Shown piece after piece: positions 27,708 to 36,945 of a DNA stretch of 56,443 bases. The position numbers and the translations under genes were made by a program. Source of the stretch: Saprospiraceae bacterium (GTDB lineage Bacteria; Bacteroidota; Bacteroidia; Chitinophagales; Saprospiraceae); assembly GCA_018057925.1 (NCBI GenBank), contig JAGPCT010000020.1, positions 1-56,443 on the forward strand. Direction: 5' to 3'. A model generated the notes under the pieces. That model saw only the letters and a program-made list of their open reading frames with translations, ran no database searches and was not told the origin of the DNA. The first letter of the stretch is position 1; each line of letters starts with the position of its first letter.

Positions 27708-29827
27708 GCAGTATAAGGATTTTTATATCTACGATTATTGTCCTTGTCGCCGGCAATATATACGCACAGGAAATATTGCGGATTCACAAAAATACCAATA
27801 TTACTTTTCAACAAAGTGTAGAAAATATTGATAGTTTAAAGTTGAATGGCAGCAATTCTTCTTTTTATCAAAATTCGGATATCTTGGAATTGCCTATATC
27901 GTCAATCGATAGCATTACTTTTATACGAGCAGACGAATCCGAAATATATATCATCTATAATGAGTCAAAAACCACCATAATAAATCCCTATTCCAATGCC
28001 GGAGTAACGATAACTGACAGCTCCGGTTATGTAACAGTCGTTTCGACCTTTCCAAATGATGGTCTGAGGTACAATATCCTGGGTACAACAAGTAGCGGTT
28101 CATTAAAATTGACAAGTATGCGGTCGGCGTTTTTAATTTTGAATTATGCCAATGTGACCAATCCTATTGGGCCTGCTTTCGCATTATTCAATGACTCGCC
28201 TATAAGTTTGTTTTTATCTGCAGGAACGGTTAATACATTAAGTGATGGTTCTCCATCTGCTTCCAGTGGTGCTCTGTACGCATCTGGCGATATCAATATT
28301 ATAGGAGCGGGTGCTCTTAACGTCAATGGTTATGCAAAGCATGCTTTTGCTGTAGATGGAATCTTACAGGTTGAGTCTGGAATAGTAAACATTGCCCAAT
28401 CTTCCAGTGATGGTATTCATGCAAATGCATATATTCAGAATGGTGGAGACATAACCATCACACCCACAGGGGATGGAATTGATGCTTCCAATTCAGTTGA
28501 ATTAAATGGTGGTAACCTTACGATCAGTGTTTCTACAAATGACGCTAAAGGTATAAAAGGGAAGTCGGTATTTATCAGAGGCGGTATTCAAGATATCACC
28601 GCCGCAGGGGATGAATCCAAGGCTATTAAGTCTAGTGGAAATACAGAAATAGAAGGAGGGCGTACAACCATCAAAGCTACGGGAACTGTCGTGATAGAGG
28701 CTTCCGGTAGTGGATTTGATCCATCTTATTGTACGGGAATCAAAAGTGATGCGGATGTTATTATCAAGGGTGGCATTCTTTCTGTCGAATGTCCGACGTC
28801 TAACCATGGCGGCAAGGGCATTTCAGCAGATGGTAACATCTTGATTCAGAAAGGCAATATCGATATTACAACCAAGGGTGATGGCGACAAATACACCAAT
28901 GAGTCGGGCTCTCCGGACAGTTATGCAGCATCCTGTATTACTGCCGATGGCAACATAACCATATTGGCAGGACAAATAACGTGCTCAAGCAGTGGAACAG
29001 GCGGCAAGGGTATTTCAGCAGATGGTACGCTTTCGATTGGAGTGGCAGGAATCGCTGACGATTCTTTAAATATTTCGGTTACGACGTCCGGATCAAGATT
29101 TTTGGTGTCAGGTTCCGGTCAGAATGCGGATTATGCCAACCCGAAGGCCATTAAGGCTGAAGGCGATGTGACTATCAATAGTGGCATCATCATAGTCAAT
29201 TGCACCCAAAATGCAGATGGTGGTGAAGGAATTGAAAGCAAGTCAAATATGTATATCAAAGGTGGGCAAATAACCGCCACAACCCATGACGACTGTATTA
29301 ATGCCAAACTGCATATTGAAGTCTCAGGAGGAATTCACTCCTTGCACGCACGTGGCAATGACGGTATGGACTCCAACGGTACGCTTACTATATCAGGAGG
29401 TATGGTTATTTCAAAGGGTGCGGGTGGATTTGAAGAAGGCTTTGATTGTGATAACAATACTTTTAAAATATTAGGAGGCGTAATGGTTGGAAGCGGTGGC
29501 AACACAAGTAATCCTACCGCTAATGTGTCCACACAAAATTCATTGAAATTGTCCATCAAACAGAATACCAACATATGTATAAAAGATGCAAACAATCAAA
29601 TAGTCTTGATATATGCCCTTCCTACTTTGCCTACGGGAGGAAGTAATAGTAAGATTATAATGTTGTTTAGCGACCCCGCCTTTGTCAATGGTACTTATAC
29701 TATTCAATATGGTGGAACTATTTCGGGGGGAACAAGCTTCAACGGATATTATAGCAATGCAACTTATTCTGGTGGAACAAGTCAGACTTTTACCGTCAAT
29801 TCGAGATACACTCAACTAAACTTATAG
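27704..29827 (+). CDS. Cthe_2159-like (DUF4353) carbohydrate-binding beta-helix protein
   Basis: The 707-residue exported protein has a signal peptide ending NIYAQ (residue 22). From about 170 to 620 it has a regular ladder of beta-helix rungs, with repeated phrases such as GIKSDADVIIKGG, GGKGISADGNI and GIESKSNMYIKGG. This matches the Cthe_2159/DUF4353 family, whose founding member binds polygalacturonate. No catalytic residues are apparent. A short N-terminal domain contains LPISSIDSITFI. It overlaps the preceding sorting-domain gene by 4 bases, suggesting a co-translated surface pair. The ligand is unknown here. Confidence 0.8.
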   Translation: MSSIRIFISTIIVLVAGNIYAQEILRIHKNTNITFQQSVENIDSLKLNGSNSSFYQNSDILELPISSIDSITFIRADESEIYIIYNESKTTIINPYSNAGVTITDSSGYVTVVSTFPNDGLRYNILGTTSSGSLKLTSMRSAFLILNYANVTNPIGPAFALFNDSPISLFLSAGTVNTLSDGSPSASSGALYASGDINIIGAGALNVNGYAKHAFAVDGILQVESGIVNIAQSSSDGIHANAYIQNGGDITITPTGDGIDASNSVELNGGNLTISVSTNDAKGIKGKSVFIRGGIQDITAAGDESKAIKSSGNTEIEGGRTTIKATGTVVIEASGSGFDPSYCTGIKSDADVIIKGGILSVECPTSNHGGKGISADGNILIQKGNIDITTKGDGDKYTNESGSPDSYAASCITADGNITILAGQITCSSSGTGGKGISADGTLSIGVAGIADDSLNISVTTSGSRFLVSGSGQNADYANPKAIKAEGDVTINSGIIIVNCTQNADGGEGIESKSNMYIKGGQITATTHDDCINAKLHIEVSGGIHSLHARGNDGMDSNGTLTISGGMVISKGAGGFEEGFDCDNNTFKILGGVMVGSGGNTSNPTANVSTQNSLKLSIKQNTNICIKDANNQIVLIYALPTLPTGGSNSKIIMLFSDPAFVNGTYTIQYGGTISGGTSFNGYYSNATYSGGTSQTFTVNSRYTQLNL

Positions 29828-29975
29828 TGATGAGGAAATATGCGATGGTGTAAAAGCTTATTTTCGTAGAGTATTGGATTTATACTTATATTACACTCCG
29901 AATAGTAATGTATTATTACTTTCAATGAACGGATGTTTAACTTTAATCAAAATTAAAAAAATGTTGGTTACGGGG

Positions 29976-30160
29976 GATGTCCCGATGTATGAATCGTTTC
30001 AATGGTTTCTGTAAACCATTGATTACGAGTCGTAAATCGATTCCGCATTTGTCTAATGCGGAATTTGGGTTAATCTCTAAATACTTCCGATAGCTATCGG
30101 GATGATAGTTGTTTAAGTTTATGAAATTGAACTATTACAAATATCCTAGTGGTATTGCGA
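29976..30160 (+). repeat. Hairpin-rich intergenic repeat M2, copy
   Basis: The block contains GATGTATGAATCGTTTCAAT, the CAATGGTTT/AAACCATTG hairpin, the TTCCGCA/TGCGGAA stem and a diverged M3 end. The rest of the 400-bp gap before the CYTH gene (29828-29975) holds nothing I can name. Confidence 0.75.
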
Positions 30161-30227
30161 GTCTTACATCGATTCCCCATTTATATTATGGAATGAGGAT
30201 TTAAAAGAAAATATAAAGTAGAATAAA

Positions 30228-30695
30228 ATGCCTCTTGAAATTGAACGAAAATTTTTAGTTGATAAAGAAAAATGGAATGCCTTGTCAAAGCCGGATGGCG
30301 TGCCTTTTAGACAAAGCTATATGTTGCGTAATGAAGATAAAGCCATCCGCATCAGATTGACTCCAACGCATGGATTTCTAACCATAAAGGGTAATAATAA
30401 GGGTGCCACAAGGGATGAATTTGAATATGAAATTCCGTTGAATGACGCCCGACAGTTAATGGAAAATTTTTGTGAGGGTGAAGTCGCTAAGTTAAGATAT
30501 TTCATTGAATATGAGGGGAAGATGTGGGAAGTTGACGTTTTTTCAGGAAAGAATGAAGGGTTGATTGTCGCTGAAATAGAACTGAAAGATGAATCAGAAA
30601 CCTTTATTAAGCCGGACTGGATAGCCGAGGAAGTAACTTATGATGCACGATACTTAAATTCCAATCTTAGTTTGATACCATACATGGAATGGTAA
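30228..30695 (+). CDS. CYTH-domain triphosphate tunnel enzyme
   Basis: The 155-residue single-domain protein opens with the family signature EIERKFLV (residues 4-11). Alternating basic and acidic strand residues (RIRLTP, LTIKG, EFEYEIP, LRYFIEY, EVDVFSG, VAEIEL) would line the tunnel. Such stand-alone bacterial CYTH proteins are typically metal-dependent tripolyphosphatases; adenylate cyclase activity is a less likely alternative. No signal peptide, so cytoplasmic. It lies 40 bp before sbcD on the same strand and may share its transcript. Confidence 0.9.
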   Translation: MPLEIERKFLVDKEKWNALSKPDGVPFRQSYMLRNEDKAIRIRLTPTHGFLTIKGNNKGATRDEFEYEIPLNDARQLMENFCEGEVAKLRYFIEYEGKMWEVDVFSGKNEGLIVAEIELKDESETFIKPDWIAEEVTYDARYLNSNLSLIPYMEW

Positions 30696-30735
30696 GTTTG
30701 AAGGACACTTTAAAAATAATGTTACAACTAAAAAA

Positions 30736-31944
30736 ATGAAGATTTTACATACAGCAGATTGGCATTTGGGTAAAAGGCTTGATTCTTTTTCAAGGATAGA
30801 AGAACAGGTGCAGGTGATGGATGAAATATGTCAAATTGCAGAACGAGAGCATGTAGATTTGGTCATTGTTGCAGGCGATTTGTTTGATGCTTTTCATCCA
30901 TCCATTGAGGCGATAGAATTGTTATACAAAACCCTAAAGAAATTAACCGCAGATGGAAGTAGGCCGGTTGTTGCTATCGCCGGTAATCATGACTCTACCG
31001 GACTTATTGATGCTCCTGATCCATTGGCAAGAGAATGTGGTATCATCATGATAGGTTCGCCACTCCATAGTGTTCCGGAAATGATACACACAGATTTTAG
31101 TATCACAAAGTCTGAACCCGGTTTCTTTGAGTTGAAGATGAAACATTTGGATTATCCAATTCGATTGTTGCATACACCCTATGCCAATGAAACCAGATTA
31201 CATGCGTATTTCGATAGTGATAAAACGGTGATGCTCAATCAGTTGATGTCCGATAGTTGGAGCAGCCTGGCAGAAAAATATTGTGATTCTAAAGGGGTTA
31301 ATATACTTACGGCTCATTTATTTGTCGTCGGCAAGGATGGCGTTATTCCCGATGAGCCGGAAAGTGAGAAACCAATTAGAATTGGCAATGCCGACATGAT
31401 TTATGCAAACAATATACCCAATCAAATTCAATATACAGCTCTTGGCCATCTTCACGCATTTCAAAATGTAGGAACGGAAGAGCGCCCCGTCATTTATTCT
31501 TCTTCTCCCTTGTCATACAGCTTTTCCGAGGCTGGACAAAAGAAATATGCCGTCATCATTGATGTCGAACCGGATCAATCGGCAAAGTTTGTTAAAGTGG
31601 AATTGATGAAAGGCAGGAAACTGTATCGTAAGACATTTGATGATATTGAAATAGCGATACAATGGCTTGAGCAACACCCGGACGCCTTATTAGAACTTAC
31701 GATTGTTAGCGATACCTTTCTGTCCGCTGAAGACAGACAAAGGCTCATAAAAGCGCACGACGGCATCATTCATATAATCCCAAGTATTAAGAATCTTCCT
31801 ATGAATAATGATAAAGTGACAAATATCAACCTCAATCAAGATATAAAAATGCTTTTTCGCGATTATTTTAAGTCGAAAAATATGAATCAGGAACCCGGAG
31901 ATGAAATTATGTTATTGTTTGACGAAATATTACAAAAATCATGA
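30736..31944 (+). CDS. sbcD: DNA repair exonuclease subunit SbcD (Mre11-type)
   Basis: The 402-residue calcineurin-like phosphoesterase has motif I DWHLGK (D8, H10), motif II AGDLFDAFHPS, motif III GNHDS, and later TAHL and GHLH, giving the full two-metal active site. It is the nuclease subunit of the SbcCD complex, which opens hairpins and degrades blocked DNA ends. Its stop overlaps the sbcC start by four bases (ATGA). Confidence 0.95.
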   Translation: MKILHTADWHLGKRLDSFSRIEEQVQVMDEICQIAEREHVDLVIVAGDLFDAFHPSIEAIELLYKTLKKLTADGSRPVVAIAGNHDSTGLIDAPDPLARECGIIMIGSPLHSVPEMIHTDFSITKSEPGFFELKMKHLDYPIRLLHTPYANETRLHAYFDSDKTVMLNQLMSDSWSSLAEKYCDSKGVNILTAHLFVVGKDGVIPDEPESEKPIRIGNADMIYANNIPNQIQYTALGHLHAFQNVGTEERPVIYSSSPLSYSFSEAGQKKYAVIIDVEPDQSAKFVKVELMKGRKLYRKTFDDIEIAIQWLEQHPDALLELTIVSDTFLSAEDRQRLIKAHDGIIHIIPSIKNLPMNNDKVTNINLNQDIKMLFRDYFKSKNMNQEPGDEIMLLFDEILQKS

Positions 31945-34900
31945 TTCCCGTATTTCTGACTATTGAAGGGCTTTATTCTTATCAAAAGAAACAAGTGGTT
32001 GACTTTGCCCGATTGACAGAAGCCGGTCTTTTCGGTATATTTGGCACCGTAGGCTCCGGAAAGTCTTCTATCCTTGAAGCCATTTCTTATGTCTTGTACG
32101 ACCGCATTGAGCGACTCAGTAAAGCCGATAAGCGAAGCTACAACATGATGAATCTCCGCTCAGACAGGATGTATATTGAATTTGATTTTTACAACTCAGA
32201 TAACAAATTATATCGAGTAACAAAGGAAGTAAAGCGCAATTCCAAAAGATTTGACGACGTTAAAACTCCTGTTACAGTGTTTTATGAAAAAGTAGATCAG
32301 GTATGGATGGCTCTGGAACACACGGATGCCGAAAAGATCATTGGTTTGACATACGAAAACTTCAAGCGTACCATCATTATTCCGCAAGGTCAATTTAAAG
32401 AATTTTTAGAGTTAGGTGCCAAGGATAGGACTCAGATGATGATGGAGATATTCGACCTGCATCGATTTGATTTGCAAGATACGACTTCGTCCATTATGAG
32501 TAAAAATCGCACGGATAAAGACCAACTTTTAGGAAAACTATCCGCTTTTGAAGAAGTTTCCGAATCAGTATTAATCACACTCAAAGAGCAATTAAGCCTT
32601 TCAGAAAATGAGTTGAAGCAACATATTGAATTGCATCAAAAGATTAACACTGAATATCAACAGTTTCTTCAATCCCTCAATGAATGGGAGATTTTACAGG
32701 TAAATACTGCCCTTTTCAATCAGCTGAAAGTCCAAAAACCAGCAATGGATGCGAAGAAAGAACGTATTGACACCTTTGAAAAGGCTTATAATACCTTCTA
32801 TCACTTGTTTAAAAATGAAGCAGAACTCACTATTTACTGTACTAAAAAACGGGATGAAAAAGAGAAATTACAACGAGATTTGAATCAGATTATTCAAAAA
32901 CTCGAGGCTTCCAACGAATCGTTGAATACATTACAAAAACCGTATGATCAACTAGAAAATGATAGAATTAAGGTGGCTAACCTTGAAGGAATCATTGAAA
33001 TTAATAAGCTGAACGAGGAAAGGGAAAGGTTGTTGGCAAGATTGAAGAAAGGTAGGGAAGTGATAAGTGAAGAAGAGGCCAAAAAGAAAGCTGTGGAAGA
33101 TATGGTCAGTTCGACTCAGGATTCACTGCATGATTTAAAAAGCCAAAAAATTGATACTGCTTTGCTGTTGTCAGTGGATAAATGGTATAATGACAGAAAA
33201 AATTTAGTCGATAGAAAGGCCGATATCACAAAGGCTTTGACGGATATTGAAAAGAAAATCGCGGATAATCTGGAAAGCCTACATCGCCAGAATATGGCTC
33301 CGGAAACGTTTATTACAGACTATAATAAACAGATCGAAAGTATCGAACAGCAAAAAAATTACCTTCAATCTATGCTGATGCACCTTCAGGCCGAGTTGAA
33401 ATTGTCAGAATATGCGGAAGCTTTAGAGGACGGAAAACCTTGTCCCTTGTGCGGTTCTATTCATCATCCCAATATTCGGGAAGAAAAAGAAGTGGCGCTG
33501 GAAGTAGAAGACATCAACTTAAAATTGTCCAATCTTAATGCTGACACCAAACTACTCACTCAACAAAAGAATACCTTTGATGACAGTATTAAGAATAATC
33601 AACTATGGATAACTCAAAGGGATGAGATGTCGGAACACATGAATTCAGTGCAACAACAGGAAAAACACTTGCAGGATTCCTTCGTTTGGCAAGAGTTTGA
33701 ATCAGATAATCCCGACAAATTTAATCTACTGAAAAACCAATCTGTCGCCTTAGAAAATGAGGTTAAAGGCAAAGAAGAAAAACTGGCTTTATATCGTAAA
33801 CAAGTAGAAATTCATCAAGAAAACATATTCAAATATCAAGAAGGATTAAAAGCATTTGATACTTCTGCAATTCAGCATGAAGCATCCATTCAAGAGAAAA
33901 AATCTCAGTTGAAATCTGTTCAATATGAAGATTATGCACAGAATGACTATCATGAAATTCAAGCTTTGTGTACCCAACTTATTGAGCATATAAAACAAGT
34001 CGAAACAAATTACAAAAGGCTTGAAAAAGAAATTATCGAGTTGAGTAACCAAAAGGCTTCCGCCCAGTCTGCTTTTTCGGGGATGAAGCAGCAATTGGAC
34101 GAATGGGAGGATAAGCTTGAAGCCGTGCAGCAAGAAATAAAAAGTAAGCTTGCTCCCACAACCTATGCTTCCATAGATTCGGTAAAGAATATTTTGGCAC
34201 AACCAATTAATGTAAATGAGGAGCGGAAGCGCATAGAAGACTTTGTAATCGAGTATAAAACAACAGAAGCAAAGATCAAAGAATCAGAATTTAAATTGCA
34301 AGGCATACAGATTGATAGTCGGTTAAAAGAAGAGAAGGAATTGGCGTATAAAGCCTCTGAAACACGACTTTCTGAGTCAACAGCAAAGGTGGCACAGCAA
34401 AAAGTAGAGGTGGAACGACTGACAAAAAGGATGAATGAAAAAAATGAATTGCAAATTAAGTTGGATGTTCTTCTACAGAGGGAAGAAAACCTGAAGACGA
34501 TATTCAATTTGATGAAGGGAAGCGGCTTTGTACAATATATCTCAACCATTTATCTGAGACAGTTGTGCGACCATGCCAATGTGCGATTCCATCGGATGAC
34601 CCGCAATCAGTTGAGTTTGCAGTTGAATGAAAATAATGATTTTGAAGTGATTGATTATCTGAATGAAGGTCGAAGCCGAAGTGTCAAAACCTTGTCAGGC
34701 GGACAATCCTTCCAGGTGTCGTTGAGCCTGGCACTTGCTTTGGCAGAGAGCGTACAACGTCACAGCAAGTCAAATCAAAACTTTTTCTTCATCGACGAAG
34801 GATTTGGGACACAGGATATAGAATCCGTCAATATTGTATTTGATACACTGAATCGACTCCATAAAGAAAACCGCATTGTCGGCATCATATCTCATGTGGA

Positions 34901-34982
34901 AGAGTTAAAAGACAGAATTCCAATAGCCTTGCAGGTAAATAGAGATGAAGAGCATGGAAGTATTATTACAATAGAAAAATAA
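31941..34982 (+). CDS. sbcC: DNA repair ATPase subunit SbcC (Rad50-type)
   Basis: The 1013-residue SMC-like ATPase has Walker A GTVGSGKSS (about 35-43), long coiled coils around a zinc hook CPLCG (C501, C504), ABC signature LSGGQSF (near 918) and Walker B FFFIDEGFG (near 947). It is complete and of usual length. With SbcD it forms the Mre11-Rad50-like complex that cuts hairpins. In this window that role is notable, because many intergenic repeats form long perfect hairpins and persist nonetheless. Confidence 0.95.
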   Translation: MIPVFLTIEGLYSYQKKQVVDFARLTEAGLFGIFGTVGSGKSSILEAISYVLYDRIERLSKADKRSYNMMNLRSDRMYIEFDFYNSDNKLYRVTKEVKRNSKRFDDVKTPVTVFYEKVDQVWMALEHTDAEKIIGLTYENFKRTIIIPQGQFKEFLELGAKDRTQMMMEIFDLHRFDLQDTTSSIMSKNRTDKDQLLGKLSAFEEVSESVLITLKEQLSLSENELKQHIELHQKINTEYQQFLQSLNEWEILQVNTALFNQLKVQKPAMDAKKERIDTFEKAYNTFYHLFKNEAELTIYCTKKRDEKEKLQRDLNQIIQKLEASNESLNTLQKPYDQLENDRIKVANLEGIIEINKLNEERERLLARLKKGREVISEEEAKKKAVEDMVSSTQDSLHDLKSQKIDTALLLSVDKWYNDRKNLVDRKADITKALTDIEKKIADNLESLHRQNMAPETFITDYNKQIESIEQQKNYLQSMLMHLQAELKLSEYAEALEDGKPCPLCGSIHHPNIREEKEVALEVEDINLKLSNLNADTKLLTQQKNTFDDSIKNNQLWITQRDEMSEHMNSVQQQEKHLQDSFVWQEFESDNPDKFNLLKNQSVALENEVKGKEEKLALYRKQVEIHQENIFKYQEGLKAFDTSAIQHEASIQEKKSQLKSVQYEDYAQNDYHEIQALCTQLIEHIKQVETNYKRLEKEIIELSNQKASAQSAFSGMKQQLDEWEDKLEAVQQEIKSKLAPTTYASIDSVKNILAQPINVNEERKRIEDFVIEYKTTEAKIKESEFKLQGIQIDSRLKEEKELAYKASETRLSESTAKVAQQKVEVERLTKRMNEKNELQIKLDVLLQREENLKTIFNLMKGSGFVQYISTIYLRQLCDHANVRFHRMTRNQLSLQLNENNDFEVIDYLNEGRSRSVKTLSGGQSFQVSLSLALALAESVQRHSKSNQNFFFIDEGFGTQDIESVNIVFDTLNRLHKENRIVGIISHVEELKDRIPIALQVNRDEEHGSIITIEK

Positions 34983-35040
34983 GTGAATGGCACTGCAGGA
35001 GAGAATAAAAGAAAGTAAAAAGGATATATAAATTGGGAAA

Positions 35041-35589
35041 ATGAAGACACAATCAATTTTTAATTTATACACGCAGTATGTCCTAATTATAGGATTATTG
35101 ATTGTTTTTAATACAATTCAAGGAGGTGCGCAGGTAAAGTATTCCGTTAAATCAGAAGTCGGATATTTGAAATATCGGTTTCATACGGTAAGAGTTGATC
35201 CGGGACCTAATTGGAAGGGTTATAATTTGGACAAGAAGGATGGCATTGATATCAGCTTGGTAAATGGTGTAGAATTCAATCAAAAATTGTCAGTAGGAAT
35301 CGGAGCAAGATACTATAATTTCGAAGGTGTGAATGGACTTGCATTGTATTCAGACTTTGAGTATTTGCCCTTAAGATCGAGGTTAACACCTTTAATCAAT
35401 TTGCAGGTTGGATATTGCCATCTATGGAATCAATACCAAAATGGAACGGGAACAGGACTGGGAGAATTGAATGTAGGATTATATTTTCGGTTGACCGATA
35501 AAGCCGGATTTTACGCCAAATCGGGTTTTTTATTGACCCAACAATCCTTATTAATCCCCATCAAAGGTGGCATTAAGCTTTCATTCTAA
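35041..35589 (+). CDS. Small outer-membrane beta-barrel-like protein
   Basis: The 182-residue protein has a signal peptide to about residue 31 (ending QGGAQ). The mature part shows alternating strands typical of eight-stranded barrels, such as SVGIGARYYNFEG, LINLQVGYCHLW and GLYFRLTDKAGFYAKSGF, with C-terminal GGIKLSF. No specific family is recognised. It follows sbcC by 58 bp but is probably not functionally related. Confidence 0.65.
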   Translation: MKTQSIFNLYTQYVLIIGLLIVFNTIQGGAQVKYSVKSEVGYLKYRFHTVRVDPGPNWKGYNLDKKDGIDISLVNGVEFNQKLSVGIGARYYNFEGVNGLALYSDFEYLPLRSRLTPLINLQVGYCHLWNQYQNGTGTGLGELNVGLYFRLTDKAGFYAKSGFLLTQQSLLIPIKGGIKLSF

Positions 35590-35612
35590 GTGTAAAGACA
35601 CTTTTCGGTTTT

Positions 35613-35765
35613 TCAACCCAAATTCCGCATTTGTCTGATGCGGAATCGATTTACGATTCGTAATCAATGGTTTACAGAAACCATTGAAACGATTCGTACA
35701 TCGGGATTAACCCTCATAATCAGCACTATACGGTTTTTCTAAACCTTTACTGCTGAATTCGGGTT
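35613..35765 (-). repeat. Hairpin-rich intergenic repeat M2, inverted copy
   Basis: This inverted copy includes AACCCAAATTCCGCATTTG, the CAATGGTTT/AAACCATTG hairpin and the CAGCACTATACGG segment. It fills most of the space between two converging genes. Confidence 0.8.
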
Positions 35766-35807
35766 CAACCCAAATTCTTACATTAGAACTCAAGGAAGGT
35801 CTCGATA

Positions 35808-36809
35808 TCATTTACGTTCAACCATAGTCCACAAAGCCCCATTTTTAGTTGAATATTTTGATAACAAGCCTTTTGTGGTGAGCTCATCCAACTGTTGTTC
35901 ACTTTCTGAGCGGGGAATATTTGTAAGTACCGAAAATTCTTTGGCAGTCAATGAATTGAATTTGGAAAATAGAAATTGCCATGATGTGTCGTAGTTTGAT
36001 TTAGTCGCAGTGGGAAGCAGTGTTAGCAGTGCATTTTCAAAGACATGGAAAGGCTTTGTTCCATACACCATTTGCTGTCGCCCTGAAGCGTCTGTAAAAA
36101 AAATTGTTGGAAAGCCTCTGACGCCCATCTCTTTTCCTAAACGTAAATCTTCTTCAAAGCTTTTCTTGGCGATACCTTCATATAATGCTTTCAATTGTAA
36201 AGGGTCAAAGCCAGTGTTTATGGCAGCTAATTCTAAATTATCCCATTTGGTTATATTCTTTTTTTGAAGGAAGACCATTTCTCTAATTTTCCTTAAAAAA
36301 AATATAGCTTTGTCCTCATCCATCAATTGTGCTGCTTTGAACGCTATTGAAGGAGGATATGATGAATCCAAAGGGTCTTCCAGCCAAATATCGCCATCTA
36401 TGGGCATGTCATAATGTACACTTACCTCATCCCAATGGTGTGCCACGTCTGAGGGCTTGCTTATACCGCCACTATTGTAGTTCCAATCAGGTAACAGCCC
36501 GCCCATTCTATATTCTACTTCTATATATGCGCCATATTCTAGCTTCAATTTTCGCAATTGAGGCTCAATACCCCAGCAAGAGGAACAGATAGGGTCTGTA
36601 AAGTAAATAATTTTGATGGGTTTGACAACTGCTTTCACTTCGGTTGAATTGCTTGAAATAGGCTGTGTGCCCGGAACTTCGCAAATGCCGGAATCCGGGT
36701 TGCATAGCAATGGATTGTTGTTATTCATTGAATGAGTTGTTTGTGCGGGACAAAGAGTTGTCCCTGCAAGAAGAATAAAAGCTATCAGGGCATAGTGCCA
36801 TCTTTTCAT
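35808..36809 (-). CDS. SpxH/FrnE-like DsbA-family protein, apparently exported
   Basis: The thioredoxin-fold domain begins IIYFTDPICSSCWG, with the active-site pair C75/C78 (CSSC). Then come RMGGLLPDW, the alpha insert, and VRGFPTIFF with the cis-proline loop. A C-terminal segment (about 265-333) resembles a small winged helix: FSVLTNIPRSESEQQLDELT. From the ATG chosen here the protein starts MKRWHYALIAFILLAGTTLC, then PAQ, a convincing signal peptide. Relatives that I know are cytoplasmic and start close to the later MNNNNPLLCNPDSGICEVPG (ATG ending at 36728), so either start is possible. Redox adaptor or isomerase roles are known for the family; the role here is unproven. Confidence 0.7.
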   Translation of the reverse strand: MKRWHYALIAFILLAGTTLCPAQTTHSMNNNNPLLCNPDSGICEVPGTQPISSNSTEVKAVVKPIKIIYFTDPICSSCWGIEPQLRKLKLEYGAYIEVEYRMGGLLPDWNYNSGGISKPSDVAHHWDEVSVHYDMPIDGDIWLEDPLDSSYPPSIAFKAAQLMDEDKAIFFLRKIREMVFLQKKNITKWDNLELAAINTGFDPLQLKALYEGIAKKSFEEDLRLGKEMGVRGFPTIFFTDASGRQQMVYGTKPFHVFENALLTLLPTATKSNYDTSWQFLFSKFNSLTAKEFSVLTNIPRSESEQQLDELTTKGLLSKYSTKNGALWTMVERK

Positions 36810-36945
36810 TAAGGTCGATTGTACTAGACTCCTATGTGAGGCTCTAAGGTATTGATATTTTATTTGGTTCATAACGATATGTAACCGAATCATATTTTTA
36901 TAAAACAACAATAAATAAAACGTATAAAATTAAATTTTGTCGCCT

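Noticed and set aside
30228-31944. CYTH gene next to a nuclease as a cyclic-nucleotide defence system
   Set aside because: The CYTH protein is an ordinary single-domain triphosphatase type, and SbcCD is a housekeeping repair complex; nothing else at the locus suggests defence.
32208-34549. Several minus-strand frames inside sbcC
   Set aside because: Antisense shadows of a complete Rad50-type gene with all motifs on the plus strand.
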